Below, in pieces: positions 8,725 to 17,212 of a stretch of DNA of 64,000 nucleotides. Position 1 is the first letter of the stretch. Each line of letters begins with the position of its first letter. The notes beneath the pieces were generated by a model. It was not told the origin of the DNA. It searched no databases and saw only the letters and a program-made list of their open reading frames with translations. Source of the stretch: Coriobacteriaceae bacterium (GTDB taxonomy: Bacteria > Actinomycetota > Coriobacteriia > Coriobacteriales > UMGS124); the NCBI GenBank assembly GCA_019421015.1, contig JAHZGC010000010.1:58600-122599 (forward strand). The letters run 5' to 3'. The position numbers were made by a program, and so were the translations under genes.

Positions 8725-8751
8725 CTGTCCGCTTTTCTGCGGAGACTACCA

Positions 8752-8787
8752 GGGCCCTCTCTCGGAAAACCCGAGGGAGGGCCTTTT
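8752..8787 (+). terminator. Terminator after lysC-asd
   Basis: GGCCCTCTCTCGG pairs with CCGAGGGAGGGCC around an AAAA loop and is followed by TTTT. Confidence 0.92.
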
Positions 8788-8857
8788 GCAGCGTGGGCGA
8801 CGGGCGTATCATCGAGGCTCGCACGTGTACGGCACATCGCAACGAGTAGAGGGCCAT

Positions 8858-9469
8858 ATGACCGTTGGCGCAACGCCTGCAACCGAACCCCGCATCACCT
8901 GGCACAACGCCTGGGGCCACTTTTGCACGATCACCCAGCACAAGCTGCTGGTCATGCGTTACTGCTGGCGGGTGGGTCTGTACCGGCAGGCGCTTGCCCA
9001 CGACCTTTCCAAGTACGCGCCCTCTGAGTTTTTGGTGGGAGCTCGCTACTATCAGGGCCACCGCAGCCCCAACACCGCCGAGCGCGTGGCTAAGGGCTAC
9101 TCCGAGGCGTGGATGCACCATAAGGGCCGCAACAAGCACCATACCGAGTATTGGACCGACATCCGCGGCAACGGCGACGCCACCTTCGAAGGTAAGCCCA
9201 TGCCCACACGCTACGTGGTCGAGATGTTCTGCGACCGGGTGGCTGCCTGCAAGGTCTACCAGGGAGAGGCTTACACCGACCGGAGCGCGCTGGACTATTA
9301 CGAGCTTGAGCGTACCGTCGGGCCGATCCTGATTCATCCCGACACCGACGCGCTCCTTCGCCGCCTGGTGACCATGCTCGCCGGGCAGGGCGAGGAGGCC
9401 ACGTTCCGGGAGATTCGTGAGACCATCGTGAAGCCGCGCTACTTCGAGGGCGAGCACGGGAGGTTCTAG
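8858..9469 (+). CDS. DUF5662 family protein
   Basis: 203 residues from the ATG behind AGAGGG. It is rich in conserved His/Asp: TQHKLLVMRYCWRVGL, then LAHDLSKYAPSEF, then MHHKGRNKHHTEYW. This H..(HD)-rich pattern fits the DUF5662 family of mostly Firmicutes and Actinobacteria, which has no assigned biochemical role but resembles metal-dependent HD-type helical proteins. No signal peptide or membrane segment is visible. It is transcribed alone between the asd terminator and the 222-bp repeat element. The family call is from recalled sequence pattern only. Confidence 0.65.
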   Translation: MTVGATPATEPRITWHNAWGHFCTITQHKLLVMRYCWRVGLYRQALAHDLSKYAPSEFLVGARYYQGHRSPNTAERVAKGYSEAWMHHKGRNKHHTEYWTDIRGNGDATFEGKPMPTRYVVEMFCDRVAACKVYQGEAYTDRSALDYYELERTVGPILIHPDTDALLRRLVTMLAGQGEEATFREIRETIVKPRYFEGEHGRF

Positions 9470-9504
9470 AGCAGGCGGTGGGGGGATGCCAGGGCCGTTC
9501 GGCT

Positions 9505-9726
9505 GGACGAGATCGGTACTTTGCGACTTCAGGGCAGGTCGGGTTGGCTGGAATCCGAACTTTGTGACATTGTTTTATGGAGAAGAACTTGTGAGAAGGG
9601 CAAGTCTAAGCTTTATAGCAGCGGAGATACAAACAGTACAGAAAGTACTACTCTAAAACTAGGTCGCAAAGTTCCCATTCTGGCCAATCGGGTTCCCCTT
9701 AAAGTCGCAAAGTTCAGATGTTGTCC
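9505..9726. repeat. 222-bp four-motif intergenic element, copy A
   Basis: Four copies of a roughly 25-bp motif with core ACTTTGCGAC. Cores lie at 9518-9527 and 9559-9568 (plus strand; the second reads TGTGAC) and at 9663-9672 and 9704-9713 (minus strand). Core-start offsets are 41, 104 and 41 bp. Outer motifs begin GGAC(A/G)A(C/G)ATC and inner motifs begin GGC. The 94 bp between the inner cores are A/T-rich with no credible ORF. It fills most of the 422-bp gap between the DUF5662 gene and purB. Copy B at 52067-52288 has identical geometry. Confidence 0.85.
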
Positions 9727-9833
9727 GTTGCGCCTGACCTGCTCGCCGGCGACCCCTCCGTCCCCTTGCTTCCACCACCCCTGCGCTTTGTGCGCGCATC
9801 GCTCCTGAACGGATGCCGTCGAACCCCTCGTCG

Positions 9834-9839
9834 TATACT
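9834..9839 (+). promoter_or_regulatory. -10 element upstream of purB
   Basis: TATACT lies 53 bp before the purB ATG. No good -35 is visible at the standard spacing. Confidence 0.45.
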
Positions 9840-9891
9840 TCTGACCACGTATGCACGAGCGCGTCGTTTTTCGTACGAGAGGACCCTTGCC

Positions 9892-11235
9892 ATGATCGAA
9901 CGCTACACGCGCCCCGAAATGGGTGCCATCTGGGAGCTCCAGAACAAGTACGCCATCTGGCAGATGATCGAGGTGGCCGCCTGCGAAGCCCAGGCCGAGC
10001 TCGGCCAGATCGGCATCACCAAGGAGGAGGCCGCCTGGATTGCCGAGCACGCCGCCTTCAACAAGGAGGAGGTCGATGAGATCGAGGCCGTCACTAACCA
10101 CGACGTCATCGCCTTCCTCACCAACATGGGCAGCTACATCGATGCTGAGGTCCCCGAGGGTGAGCCCAAGCCGAGCCGTTGGGTCCACTACGGCATGACC
10201 AGCTCCGACCTGGGCGACACCGCCCTCAGCTACCAGATCGTGCAGGCGCTCGACATCATCATCGCCGACACCAAGCGCCTCGGCGAGACCTGCAAGCGCC
10301 GGGCCCTCGAGCTCAAGGATGCCCTGTGTGTGGGCCGCACCCACGGCATCCACGCCGAGCCCATGACCTTCGGCATGAAGTTCGGCAGCTGGGCCTGGGC
10401 CCTCAAGCGCGCCCTGACCCGCCTGGAGCAGGCCCGCGAGGTGGCTGCTACCGGTGCCATCAGCGGTGCGGTGGGCACCTACTCCTCCATCGACCCGTTC
10501 GTGGAGCAGTACGTGTGCGAGAAGCTCGGCCTCACGCCCGACCCGCTCTCGACCCAGGTACTGGCCCGCGACCGCCACGCCCAGGTGCTGGCGGCCCTGG
10601 CCACCACGGCGAGCACCCTCGAGTCCATCGCCCTGCAGGTGCGCCTGCTCCAGCAGTCCGACGTCATCGAGGCCGAGGAACCGTTCGCCAAGGGGCAGAA
10701 GGGCTCCAGCGCGATGCCCCACAAGCGCAACCCCATCACGGCCGAGCGCGTCTGCGGCTTGGCCCGCGTGGTCAAGGCCAACGCCCAGGTGGGCTTTGAC
10801 GACGTGGCGCTGTGGTTTGAGCGCGACATCTCGCACTCGGGCGCCGAGCGCGTGGCCCTGGCCGACTCCTTCATCGCACTCGACTACATGTTCGGCAAGA
10901 TGCAGTGGATGCTCGACGGCCTGCAGGTCTACCCCGAGAAGATGAAGCACAACCTCAATCGCACCAAGGGCTTGATTTTCTCGAGCAAGGTGCTTCTGGC
11001 CCTCGTCGATACGGGTATAACGCGCGAGGAGGCCTACGCCATCGTGCAGCGCAACGCCATGGCGGTTTGGGCCGACATCCAAAACGCCGTGGACGGACCC
11101 ACCTACCGCGAGCGTCTTGAGGCCGACCCCGAGTGCACCCTCACCCAGGAGAAGCTCGACGAGATCTTTGATCCGTGGGACTTCCTGCAGCGCGTCCCGG
11201 TGGTGTTCGAGCGCCTCGAGACGCTCGAGTTCTAA
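9892..11235 (+). CDS. purB: Adenylosuccinate lyase
   Basis: 447 residues. It catalyses two fumarate-releasing steps in purine synthesis (SAICAR to AICAR and adenylosuccinate to AMP). The fumarase/aspartase superfamily signature is seen as KGSSAMPHKRNPI, and the catalytic loops as HYGMTSSDLGDT and GRTHGIHAEPMTFG. I start at MIERYTRPEMG, the canonical N-terminus, behind GAGAGGA; the open frame upstream (from 9718) overlaps the repeat element and is not protein-like. Other purine genes in the window (purA, purD, purE) are scattered. Confidence 0.96.
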   Translation: MIERYTRPEMGAIWELQNKYAIWQMIEVAACEAQAELGQIGITKEEAAWIAEHAAFNKEEVDEIEAVTNHDVIAFLTNMGSYIDAEVPEGEPKPSRWVHYGMTSSDLGDTALSYQIVQALDIIIADTKRLGETCKRRALELKDALCVGRTHGIHAEPMTFGMKFGSWAWALKRALTRLEQAREVAATGAISGAVGTYSSIDPFVEQYVCEKLGLTPDPLSTQVLARDRHAQVLAALATTASTLESIALQVRLLQQSDVIEAEEPFAKGQKGSSAMPHKRNPITAERVCGLARVVKANAQVGFDDVALWFERDISHSGAERVALADSFIALDYMFGKMQWMLDGLQVYPEKMKHNLNRTKGLIFSSKVLLALVDTGITREEAYAIVQRNAMAVWADIQNAVDGPTYRERLEADPECTLTQEKLDEIFDPWDFLQRVPVVFERLETLEF

Positions 11236-11322
11236 GCACGTCGCACCATCGCGGGCCCCGGGGTGGGAATGTCTCTTCACGATCTGCCCGAGGCCCGGGG
11301 CCCCGCTGACTAAAGGAACGCC

Positions 11323-13050
11323 ATGCTCACTATCTTCACCTCCCTGCTCGTCATCCTCACCGCCGCCCTCGCGGCACCGCTTGTGGCGGCCGTCGTGCCC
11401 CACAAGTCGGTGCCCGAGGTCGTGTTCCTCCTTGTGTTCGGGGCCCTTTTGGGCCCCTATGGGCTGGGGGCCGTGCAGGTGACCGAGGGCGTTAGCACGG
11501 TGAGCGAGCTGGGTCTGGCGTTCCTCTTTCTCATTGCCGGCTACGAGGTGAACCCCCGCGAGTTTGCCACGAGTCTGGGGCGCACTGCCGTCGGCACCTG
11601 GTTCGTGAGCCTGGCCATCGGGTTCGCGCTCGTTGCCCTTACCCTGCGCGAGACCCCCTCGAGCCTGCACGCCATTGCCTTGGCTATAGCGCTTACCACC
11701 ACGGCCTATGGTACGCTTGCTCCCATCCTCAAGGAACGCGGCCTTATGGGGACGCCCATGGGCCAGGCTGTGACGGCCCACGGGGTGTCGGGCGAGATAT
11801 TTCCCATCTTGGCGGTGGCCCTTCTGCTTTCGACGCGCGCGAGCTGGCAGTCGTTTCTCATCTTGATAGCGTTCTTTTTGGTGGCGGTCGTGCTGGCCGT
11901 CGTGCCCGCCCGGGCCCGGCGCGCCGGGGCCCGTCTCTACACGGCCATCGAGAACCTGCGCGACACCATGGCGCAGACCCTCGTGCGCTTTGTGGTGGTG
12001 ATCTTGCTGGCGTTGGTGACGCTGTGCTCACTGTTCGGCCTCGACGTGGTGCTCGGGGCCTTTGTGGCCGGTTTTGTGTTGCGGTTCATCATGCCCGAGG
12101 GCGACACCGCCCTCGAACGCAAGCTCGAGGTCGTAGGCTTTGGTTTTTTCATCCCCACATTCTTTGTGGTGTCCGGCTCGAGCATCAATCTGGCGGGGGT
12201 GTTCGCGAACCCCGGCCTGCTCCTCGGCTTTGTGGCCATGTTGATCGTCGCCCGCACGATCCCCGTCTACATATCGACGTTCGTGAGCAAGGAGACGAGC
12301 TCGTTCGGTGTGCTCCAACGTCTCAACGTGGCCCTCTACAGCACCATGGCGCTCCCTCTGATCGTGGCCATCTGCAATATCGCGACCGCCGGTGGGTTCA
12401 TGACGGCCGACACCTCGAGCACGCTTATCACGGCAGGGGCGCTCACAGTGCTGGTCATGCCGCTCGTGACCTCGCTTACCCGCACGGTGGTCGACGCCCA
12501 CCCCGTGGCCGCCATCCATGACATCATGGCCCATCCGGCCCAGCGCGACCAGGTTATCGACACCTACCGCCTGATTCGCCAGTCAGCCCGCAAGCGCTAT
12601 CGTGCGGTGCGCGACCACAGCGAGGCGGCCGCCTCCGACCAGGCCCGGGCGTCCGCCGAGGTATTGGCCAACTTCAACGCCCAGCGCCTTGCGCTGCTCG
12701 CCGAACTGAGGGCAAACGAGCTCCAGCAGACTGCCGACGCGGCCGCTGCCGACCCTGAGGCCTGGGAGCACATAGCCAAGGAGCGCAAAGAACGCTGGGA
12801 GGTCATGAAGCGCCGGGGCGACGAGGCTTGGGAGCGTGTCAAGCAGCTGGGTGATCGTGAGATCAGCGAGATGAGCGCCCATGGCGAGCGCTACCTTGCC
12901 GAACGGGCCCAATCCGCCCGCAAGGCGCGCGACTTCCTCAAGAGCGTCTCGTCAAAGCATGCCGACCTGTTCGGTCCCGATTCTGCGACGAAGATGGCGG
13001 AGAAACCCGGCGGCTCCAAAGACGATTCCAAAGGAGACTCCCAGGGGTAG
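11323..13050 (+). CDS. CPA2-type cation/proton antiporter with long cytoplasmic tail
   Basis: 575 residues. About 12-13 hydrophobic segments fill residues 1-395. FGALLGPYGLGAVQ, FLFLIAGYEVNPREF and GLDVVLGAFVAGFVLRF are typical of the Na+/H+ exchanger (KefB/NapA) family, so it probably swaps K+ or Na+ for protons at the cytoplasmic membrane. There is no TrkA-N nucleotide domain. Instead, residues about 405-575 form a charged, Ala/Glu/Arg-rich, likely coiled-coil tail ending in a Lys/Ser/Asp-rich stretch. RBS AAAGGA precedes the ATG. It starts 88 bp after purB, with a G/C-rich inverted repeat between. Confidence 0.85.
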   Translation: MLTIFTSLLVILTAALAAPLVAAVVPHKSVPEVVFLLVFGALLGPYGLGAVQVTEGVSTVSELGLAFLFLIAGYEVNPREFATSLGRTAVGTWFVSLAIGFALVALTLRETPSSLHAIALAIALTTTAYGTLAPILKERGLMGTPMGQAVTAHGVSGEIFPILAVALLLSTRASWQSFLILIAFFLVAVVLAVVPARARRAGARLYTAIENLRDTMAQTLVRFVVVILLALVTLCSLFGLDVVLGAFVAGFVLRFIMPEGDTALERKLEVVGFGFFIPTFFVVSGSSINLAGVFANPGLLLGFVAMLIVARTIPVYISTFVSKETSSFGVLQRLNVALYSTMALPLIVAICNIATAGGFMTADTSSTLITAGALTVLVMPLVTSLTRTVVDAHPVAAIHDIMAHPAQRDQVIDTYRLIRQSARKRYRAVRDHSEAAASDQARASAEVLANFNAQRLALLAELRANELQQTADAAAADPEAWEHIAKERKERWEVMKRRGDEAWERVKQLGDREISEMSAHGERYLAERAQSARKARDFLKSVSSKHADLFGPDSATKMAEKPGGSKDDSKGDSQG

Positions 13051-13076
13051 GGAGGTTTGAGCACCTGCCGGTTGCG

Positions 13077-13097
13077 GGGGTGCGTCACCCGTGTTTT
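13077..13097 (+). terminator. Weak terminator-like hairpin after the antiporter gene
   Basis: GGGTG-CGT-CACCC is followed by a T-rich GTGTTTTGTTT stretch 27 bp after the antiporter stop. The stem is short. Confidence 0.4.
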
Positions 13098-13254
13098 GTT
13101 TCAGAACTTAAGGGCCATACACACCTCCTGCACCTATTTTTCGCTTGGCGCAACTAGCCTTAGGCACCTAGAGACGAGGTCATCAAAGAGGCCGTGCTTT
13201 TGTCTGACGGCGGTGTAGGGGGCACCTGAGCGTGCCGTAGGCAAAGGGAGGCGT

Positions 13255-14466
13255 ATGGCGCGTTCTTCTCGGATGGCACGGGTTGGCATCGGCGTCGCCG
13301 CGCTTTGTCTCGGCATCGCCTGCTTCGGCTGCCAGGGATCGGCCACCATGGATCCTTCGATCGAGGCTATGGTCGAGACCGCCGTCCAGAACGCTGGTAT
13401 CAACACAGAAGACGTTGCCGCCGTGGTCGGGGGTCGAATCATCACCCAAGAGCAGGTAGACAGGGCCATCCAGTTCGAACGCGAACATAACCATCTTACA
13501 AACGACAAGGCATGGCGCGACTATCTCGAAAGCGCCGACCTGACCGAGCGGGACGTGCGCGCCGCTATCCTCAAGCGCCTCATCGACGACCAGCTCATCG
13601 AGTTGGTGGCGGACGACCTCGACATCGAGGTGACCGACGCCGAGGTACAGGCTTACGTGGCCCCCCTCGAAAACCGCTACCCATCCCGCCAGTCGTTCCT
13701 CGACGCCCTTGAGGCGAGCGGGTATTCCGAGGAGGAGTACCTTGGGTCTGTGCGCCGTTCGATGCTCTGGGATGCGGTGCGCGAAGCCGTGGTGCCGGTC
13801 CCCGAGCCCACCGACGAGCAGGTGCGCGAGTATGCCATCGTTGTGGCCCCCACGCTGGTAGGGCGTCGATCGTCGCACATCCTGTTCTCGAGCAGCGACT
13901 ACGCCAAGGCGCAGGAGGCGCTGGAGAAGCTCAAAAACGGTGCCGACTTCGAGGAGCTTGTGGCCGAGTACTCCATCGAGACGGGCTCGCCCGACGGCGA
14001 CCAGGGATGGGACTGCCTCGACACGTTCGTGGGCCCCTACCAAAGCGCGCTCGACAAGTTGGAGCCCGGCGAGTTCTCAGACATTGTCCGCACGCGTTTT
14101 GGATACCATATCATCCTGTGCACCGATGAGTACACGGCACCGCTCGATGCCAACGGCCAGGTCGATATCGACGCCATCCCCGACACGTTGATGGCCGTTA
14201 TCATCCAGGCCATGGAGCGCAGCATAGAGACGCAGATGGCCACCGAGTTCATGGCGTTTCTCGAGGAGGATACGCCCATCGCGGTATTCGACGAGCACGG
14301 TGTACAGGTGCCCAACAACGAGATCGGCCTCGGTGTTGAGAACGTGCGCGCCTCTGACGCCGAGCCGACCGTGACGGATGTCCAGGTTCAGGAGGAGCCT
14401 GGCAAAGACCCGGCGCTTATCGTGGACGAAGACGTGCACAGGCCGACGGCCAACGGAGTGCTCTAG
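13255..14466 (+). CDS. Exported peptidyl-prolyl isomerase (PrsA/SurA-like), probable lipoprotein
   Basis: 403 residues. The N-terminus has Arg residues, a hydrophobic core and Cys26 in IACFGCQG, a possible but atypical lipobox (Cys at -3). Residues about 50-190 form a SurA-N-like chaperone region (VGGRIITQEQVDRAI, then AILKRLIDDQLI). A parvulin-type rotamase domain spans about 204-293: RRSSHILFSS, then GGxF-like NGADFEELVAEYS, then FGYHIILCTDE. It likely helps fold secreted proteins outside the membrane. The acidic C-terminal tail (about 345-403) is unassigned. GGGAGG ends only 2-3 bases before the chosen ATG; the next ATG (13273) is too far from it. Confidence 0.85.
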   Translation: MARSSRMARVGIGVAALCLGIACFGCQGSATMDPSIEAMVETAVQNAGINTEDVAAVVGGRIITQEQVDRAIQFEREHNHLTNDKAWRDYLESADLTERDVRAAILKRLIDDQLIELVADDLDIEVTDAEVQAYVAPLENRYPSRQSFLDALEASGYSEEEYLGSVRRSMLWDAVREAVVPVPEPTDEQVREYAIVVAPTLVGRRSSHILFSSSDYAKAQEALEKLKNGADFEELVAEYSIETGSPDGDQGWDCLDTFVGPYQSALDKLEPGEFSDIVRTRFGYHIILCTDEYTAPLDANGQVDIDAIPDTLMAVIIQAMERSIETQMATEFMAFLEEDTPIAVFDEHGVQVPNNEIGLGVENVRASDAEPTVTDVQVQEEPGKDPALIVDEDVHRPTANGVL

Positions 14467-14566
14467 AGCGCTCCACAAAAATGCTGGCACTTCGTTGCGC
14501 TCGGGCTTATGTGCCTCAGCACACCGCGCCCTCGCGCGCCTCGTCCAGCAATTTTATGGAGTGCTC
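14466..14566. terminator. Large inverted repeat between convergent genes (bidirectional terminator / palindromic element)
   Basis: A 22-bp arm at 14466-14487 pairs with 14545-14566 with a few mismatches (GAGCgCTCCAcAAAA against its complement). It holds the stop region of both convergent genes (PPIase and TRIC). The stem flanks A/T runs on both strands, so it can terminate both ways. The intervening sequence (GCTCGGGCTTATGTG) resembles the one after the reductase at about 4020 (GCTCGGGCTTGTGGG). Confidence 0.6.
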
Positions 14567-15561
14567 TAGGGCATTTTGCGCAGCTCATCGTCTTTGCGTC
14601 GTTCGAGTTCCTGTCGCTCGGGGGTGTCGTCCCAGCTTTCCGAAGGCTCGCCGCGTTGCACCAGGATGTGGTAGTGGCGTTTTTTACAGGTGGCGCCGTC
14701 TGGGGAGCAGGGCGTCTCACTAGAGTCCCCTTTTGATTTGGCGGGATTCTCGTTCGTAGAAGTGAAGTGCAGGTTTGTCTCGTGGGTGGGACGGTTCTTG
14801 ATGCGGTACTTGCTCCGAATGCGCCTGAGTGGCTCTATGATCTCGGGCGTGAGGTCGACCGGCATGGCGGTGATCAGGTGGTAGTGCAGCGACAGGTAGC
14901 GCAGCACAAGCACCACGGCCACGCAGGCCAAAGCGGCGATCCACTTGACGACGTGCAGGTTTGCCATGGTCACGTAGACGATCGCCCCTGCCATGGAGCA
15001 GACCGCGTAAAAGTTGCCGCTCCTAAAGATGTTGGGGATACGTCCCAGGCATATGTCGCGGGCCATGCCGCCGCCCACGCCGGTCAACACCCCCATAAGC
15101 ACACAGGCCACGGGGGCAAAGCCGGCGAGCAGGGTCTTGTCGGCACCGCTGGAGGCGAACAGGGCCACCGAGATGATGTCAAGGACCATCACGGGTTTGT
15201 TGAGCTTGTAGAGAAGCCCCGAGAAGAAGAAGGCGACCAGGCCCGTGACGAGACAGCCGATGACGACGCCGGGATGGTCGAGCATGTAGATGCTGTCGGT
15301 GGGAAGGATCATGTCGCGGATAAGGCCGCCGCCCAGCGAGGTTATGAGGGCGAGAACGCAAACCCCCACGATGTCGAGGCGCTTGTCGCAGGCGGTGAGA
15401 GCGCCGGAGACCGCGCCGGCGATCACGGCGACGAACTCAAGGAAGCCCGGCATCCAGACCGCGGTGGTCGTGGGGTCCACCTGGGTGATAAGCTGGCCGA
15501 GCATGGGGGCGGCCTCGCCTGCGTCCGCGAGGGCCTGGGAGGCGAACAGTAGCGATTCCAT
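14566..15561 (-). CDS. TRIC/UPF0126-family membrane channel protein
   Basis: 331 residues from the ATG behind AGGAG; a longer open frame from 15603 lacks a better start. Seven hydrophobic segments fill residues about 20-225, arranged as two repeats, each with a Gly-rich kinked motif: SLGGGLIRDMIL and GVGGGMARDICLG. That doublet is the hallmark of the UPF0126 (YicG-like) / prokaryotic TRIC family of homotrimeric cation channels. The last about 100 residues are a hydrophilic tail rich in Lys, Glu and Ser, longer than in most family members, with unknown role. It is transcribed alone, convergent with the PPIase gene. Confidence 0.85.
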   Translation of the reverse strand: MESLLFASQALADAGEAAPMLGQLITQVDPTTTAVWMPGFLEFVAVIAGAVSGALTACDKRLDIVGVCVLALITSLGGGLIRDMILPTDSIYMLDHPGVVIGCLVTGLVAFFFSGLLYKLNKPVMVLDIISVALFASSGADKTLLAGFAPVACVLMGVLTGVGGGMARDICLGRIPNIFRSGNFYAVCSMAGAIVYVTMANLHVVKWIAALACVAVVLVLRYLSLHYHLITAMPVDLTPEIIEPLRRIRSKYRIKNRPTHETNLHFTSTNENPAKSKGDSSETPCSPDGATCKKRHYHILVQRGEPSESWDDTPERQELERRKDDELRKMP

Positions 15562-15640
15562 GGTGCATGACTCCTGGATCCGTCGCGGACGATGCACCTG
15601 CATTATGACCGTATTCTTGCGGGCTGATTATGTGAAGGGC

Positions 15641-15668
15641 TAGACGCGAATAAAAAATTCGGTATAAT
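15641..15668 (+). promoter_or_regulatory. Promoter of the tRNA-Ser pair
   Basis: TAGACG (15641-15646), a 16-bp spacer and a perfect TATAAT (15663-15668), 15 bp before the first tRNA. Confidence 0.75.
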
Positions 15669-15683
15669 ACTTTTCCGCTTATT

Positions 15684-15774
15684 GGAGGGCTGTCCGAGTG
15701 GCCGAAGGAGCACGATTGGAAATCGTGTAGGCGGCAAAACCGTCTCTAGGGTTCAAATCCCTAGCCCTCCGCCA
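15684..15774 (+). tRNA. tRNA-Ser (GGA)
   Basis: GGAGGGC pairs with GCCCTCC as acceptor stem. The anticodon stem ACGAT/ATCGT encloses TTGGAAA, giving anticodon GGA. A long variable arm and the T-loop GGTTCAAATCC are present. CCA is encoded. Confidence 0.97.
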
Positions 15775-15824
15775 GTGAGCTTTCCGGCGGTGTGTTGTCC
15801 AACGATGCACCGCCTCACCCTTAC

Positions 15825-15917
15825 GGAGGGGTGGCAGAGTGGTTGAATGCGGCGGTCTCGAAAACCGTTTAGCCAGTGTCCCTGGCTACGAGGGTTCGAA
15901 TCCCTCCTCCTCCGCCA
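15825..15917 (+). tRNA. tRNA-Ser (CGA)
   Basis: The acceptor stem begins GGAGGGG. The anticodon stem GCGGT/ACCGT encloses CTCGAAA, giving anticodon CGA. A long class II variable arm, T-loop GGTTCGAATCC and encoded CCA are present. It lies 50 bp after the first tRNA-Ser, probably in the same transcript. Confidence 0.97.
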
Positions 15918-15930
15918 GTTAGGAATCTTG

Positions 15931-15954
15931 GGGCGTCCTTCGGGACGCCCTTTT
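15931..15954 (+). terminator. Terminator of the tRNA-Ser operon
   Basis: GGGCGTCC-TTCG-GGACGCCC followed by TTTT, a UUCG-tetraloop hairpin. Confidence 0.95.
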
Positions 15955-15987
15955 CGTATACGAGGACGTAGAAAGGGAGAGTCCCCG

Positions 15988-16491
15988 ATGGACCAGGTGA
16001 GCCTGCAGGTCAGTGACAACACAGTCAAGGCCATGGAGTATGCGTTCGAGGAGGCGAAACAGCGTCTCACCTCGATGCATCAGAGCTTTGACCCCTTCAC
16101 CGTGACGGTGGTCGACGAGGGCTTGGAGGTCAACGACCATCCGGCGGCAACTCCCACGTCGGTTCGCGAGTCGGTCAAGATGCTTCTGGCCCAAGACATG
16201 CCCGAGGGATACGCATTGTGTTACGACGGCTATGTCGAGACCGACGACGGCCAGCAGGACGCTGTGATCGTGGAGGTTGCCGACCGCGGGGCGAGCGACG
16301 CGTTCATACTGGCCCTGCTTTACGGCATGGAGGAAGGCGACTACGTTTTTGAGGCCGACTATGGCTACGCCGGGCCGGTCGCCGTGCTGTACCCGGGCGG
16401 TACGAAGCCGATCGTAAGCGGCTTGGCGGCCTTGCAAGCCGAGGAGGATGCGGTATCGAGCGACGCCGATATCGACGAGGCGAGTGAGTAG
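15988..16491 (+). CDS. Hypothetical acidic protein
   Basis: 167 residues from the ATG behind GAAAGGGAGA. I do not recognise a domain. The protein is acidic, with no signal peptide, membrane segment or cysteine cluster. The central part (DMPEGYALCYDGYVETDDGQQDAVIVEVADRG, about 70-101, quoted only for its DMPEGYALCYDG start) looks like a small alpha/beta fold, and the C-terminus is Asp/Glu/Ser-rich. It sits between the tRNA-Ser operon and the rpsF operon and has its own terminator, so it is a single-gene unit. Confidence 0.8.
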   Translation: MDQVSLQVSDNTVKAMEYAFEEAKQRLTSMHQSFDPFTVTVVDEGLEVNDHPAATPTSVRESVKMLLAQDMPEGYALCYDGYVETDDGQQDAVIVEVADRGASDAFILALLYGMEEGDYVFEADYGYAGPVAVLYPGGTKPIVSGLAALQAEEDAVSSDADIDEASE

Positions 16492-16501
16492 AAACCATGG
16501 A

Positions 16502-16530
16502 GAACCTCTCGAGCATATCGAGGGGTTCTT
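16502..16530 (+). terminator. Terminator after the acidic hypothetical gene
   Basis: GAACCTCTCGA pairs with TCGAGGGGTTC around GCATA, followed by TT. It is followed by a 334-bp gap before rpsF that holds no ORF I trust. Confidence 0.75.
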
Positions 16531-16758
16531 GTGTAAAGGGAGGTCCGACGGTCCCTGTGAGCGGGGATTGTAGGGTTAGTGTCATAGTTGCATATCTCAA
16601 TTATTGCATGTTTTGAACGAGGAACCCTTCTCTGGGGTGTATGGTGGGCACGCAGACACGGCGGGTTGGGTATGGAGCCGTGGTAGGCGTCGGGGTAGCG
16701 CGAATGCGGCGGTATACGCGCGTGCGGATGTGGATTGCGCGTAGATCTAGACAAAAAC

Positions 16759-16788
16759 TTGCCTTTTATTGTGGCGGGGGAGTAGTCT
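16759..16788 (+). promoter_or_regulatory. Candidate promoter of the rpsF operon
   Basis: TTGCCT (16759-16764), an 18-bp spacer and TAGTCT (16783-16788). The -35 is good and the -10 fits the relaxed actinobacterial TAnnnT. It would give a leader of about 70 nt. Confidence 0.55.
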
Positions 16789-16806
16789 GTTCCGCTGTCA
16801 TTCCCT

Positions 16807-16838
16807 GCCCCGGGCATAGCCTTCACGAGTCCCGGGGC
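16807..16838 (+). promoter_or_regulatory. Leader hairpin before rpsF
   Basis: GCCCCGGG (16807-16814) pairs perfectly with CCCGGGGC (16831-16838) in the leader, ending 26 nt before the ATG. S6:S18 autoregulatory leaders are known in rpsF operons. Whether this hairpin carries the diagnostic S6:S18 binding motif I cannot establish. Confidence 0.45.
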
Positions 16839-16864
16839 CAATTCAGCCCAGAGGAGGTGACACC

Positions 16865-17158
16865 ATGAAGGCTTATGAACTGCTGTTCTTTGTGAACCCG
16901 TCTATTTCCGACGAGGTTCGCGCCGGTGTGATGAAGAGGATCGACAGCACCATCGTCGACAACGGCGGTGTGATCGATTCCGTCGAGGACTGGGGCAAGC
17001 GCAAGCTCGCTTATGCCATCGACAAGCTCACCGAGGGCGACTACACCCTGATCAACTTCCAGATGGATCCGGCTTCTATCGCCGAGCTCGACCGCGTTCT
17101 GCGCATCATGGACGGCGTCGTCCGTTTCATGATCGTCCGTCGCGACGATCGGGCGTAA
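16865..17158 (+). CDS. rpsF: Ribosomal protein bS6
   Basis: 97 residues. The conserved opening MKAYELLFFVNP and the WGKRKLAYAIDK.TEGDY segment identify bS6, a 30S platform protein that binds bS18. RBS AGAGGAGGTGACACC. It begins the operon rpsF-ssb-rpsR, followed by a YybS-like gene and rplI. Confidence 0.97.
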   Translation: MKAYELLFFVNPSISDEVRAGVMKRIDSTIVDNGGVIDSVEDWGKRKLAYAIDKLTEGDYTLINFQMDPASIAELDRVLRIMDGVVRFMIVRRDDRA

Positions 17159-17212
17159 TTCCAGGCCGCCGACGGCGGCTGTGTGGTTTGGCGATGTAAG
17201 GAGCTGTGTGCG

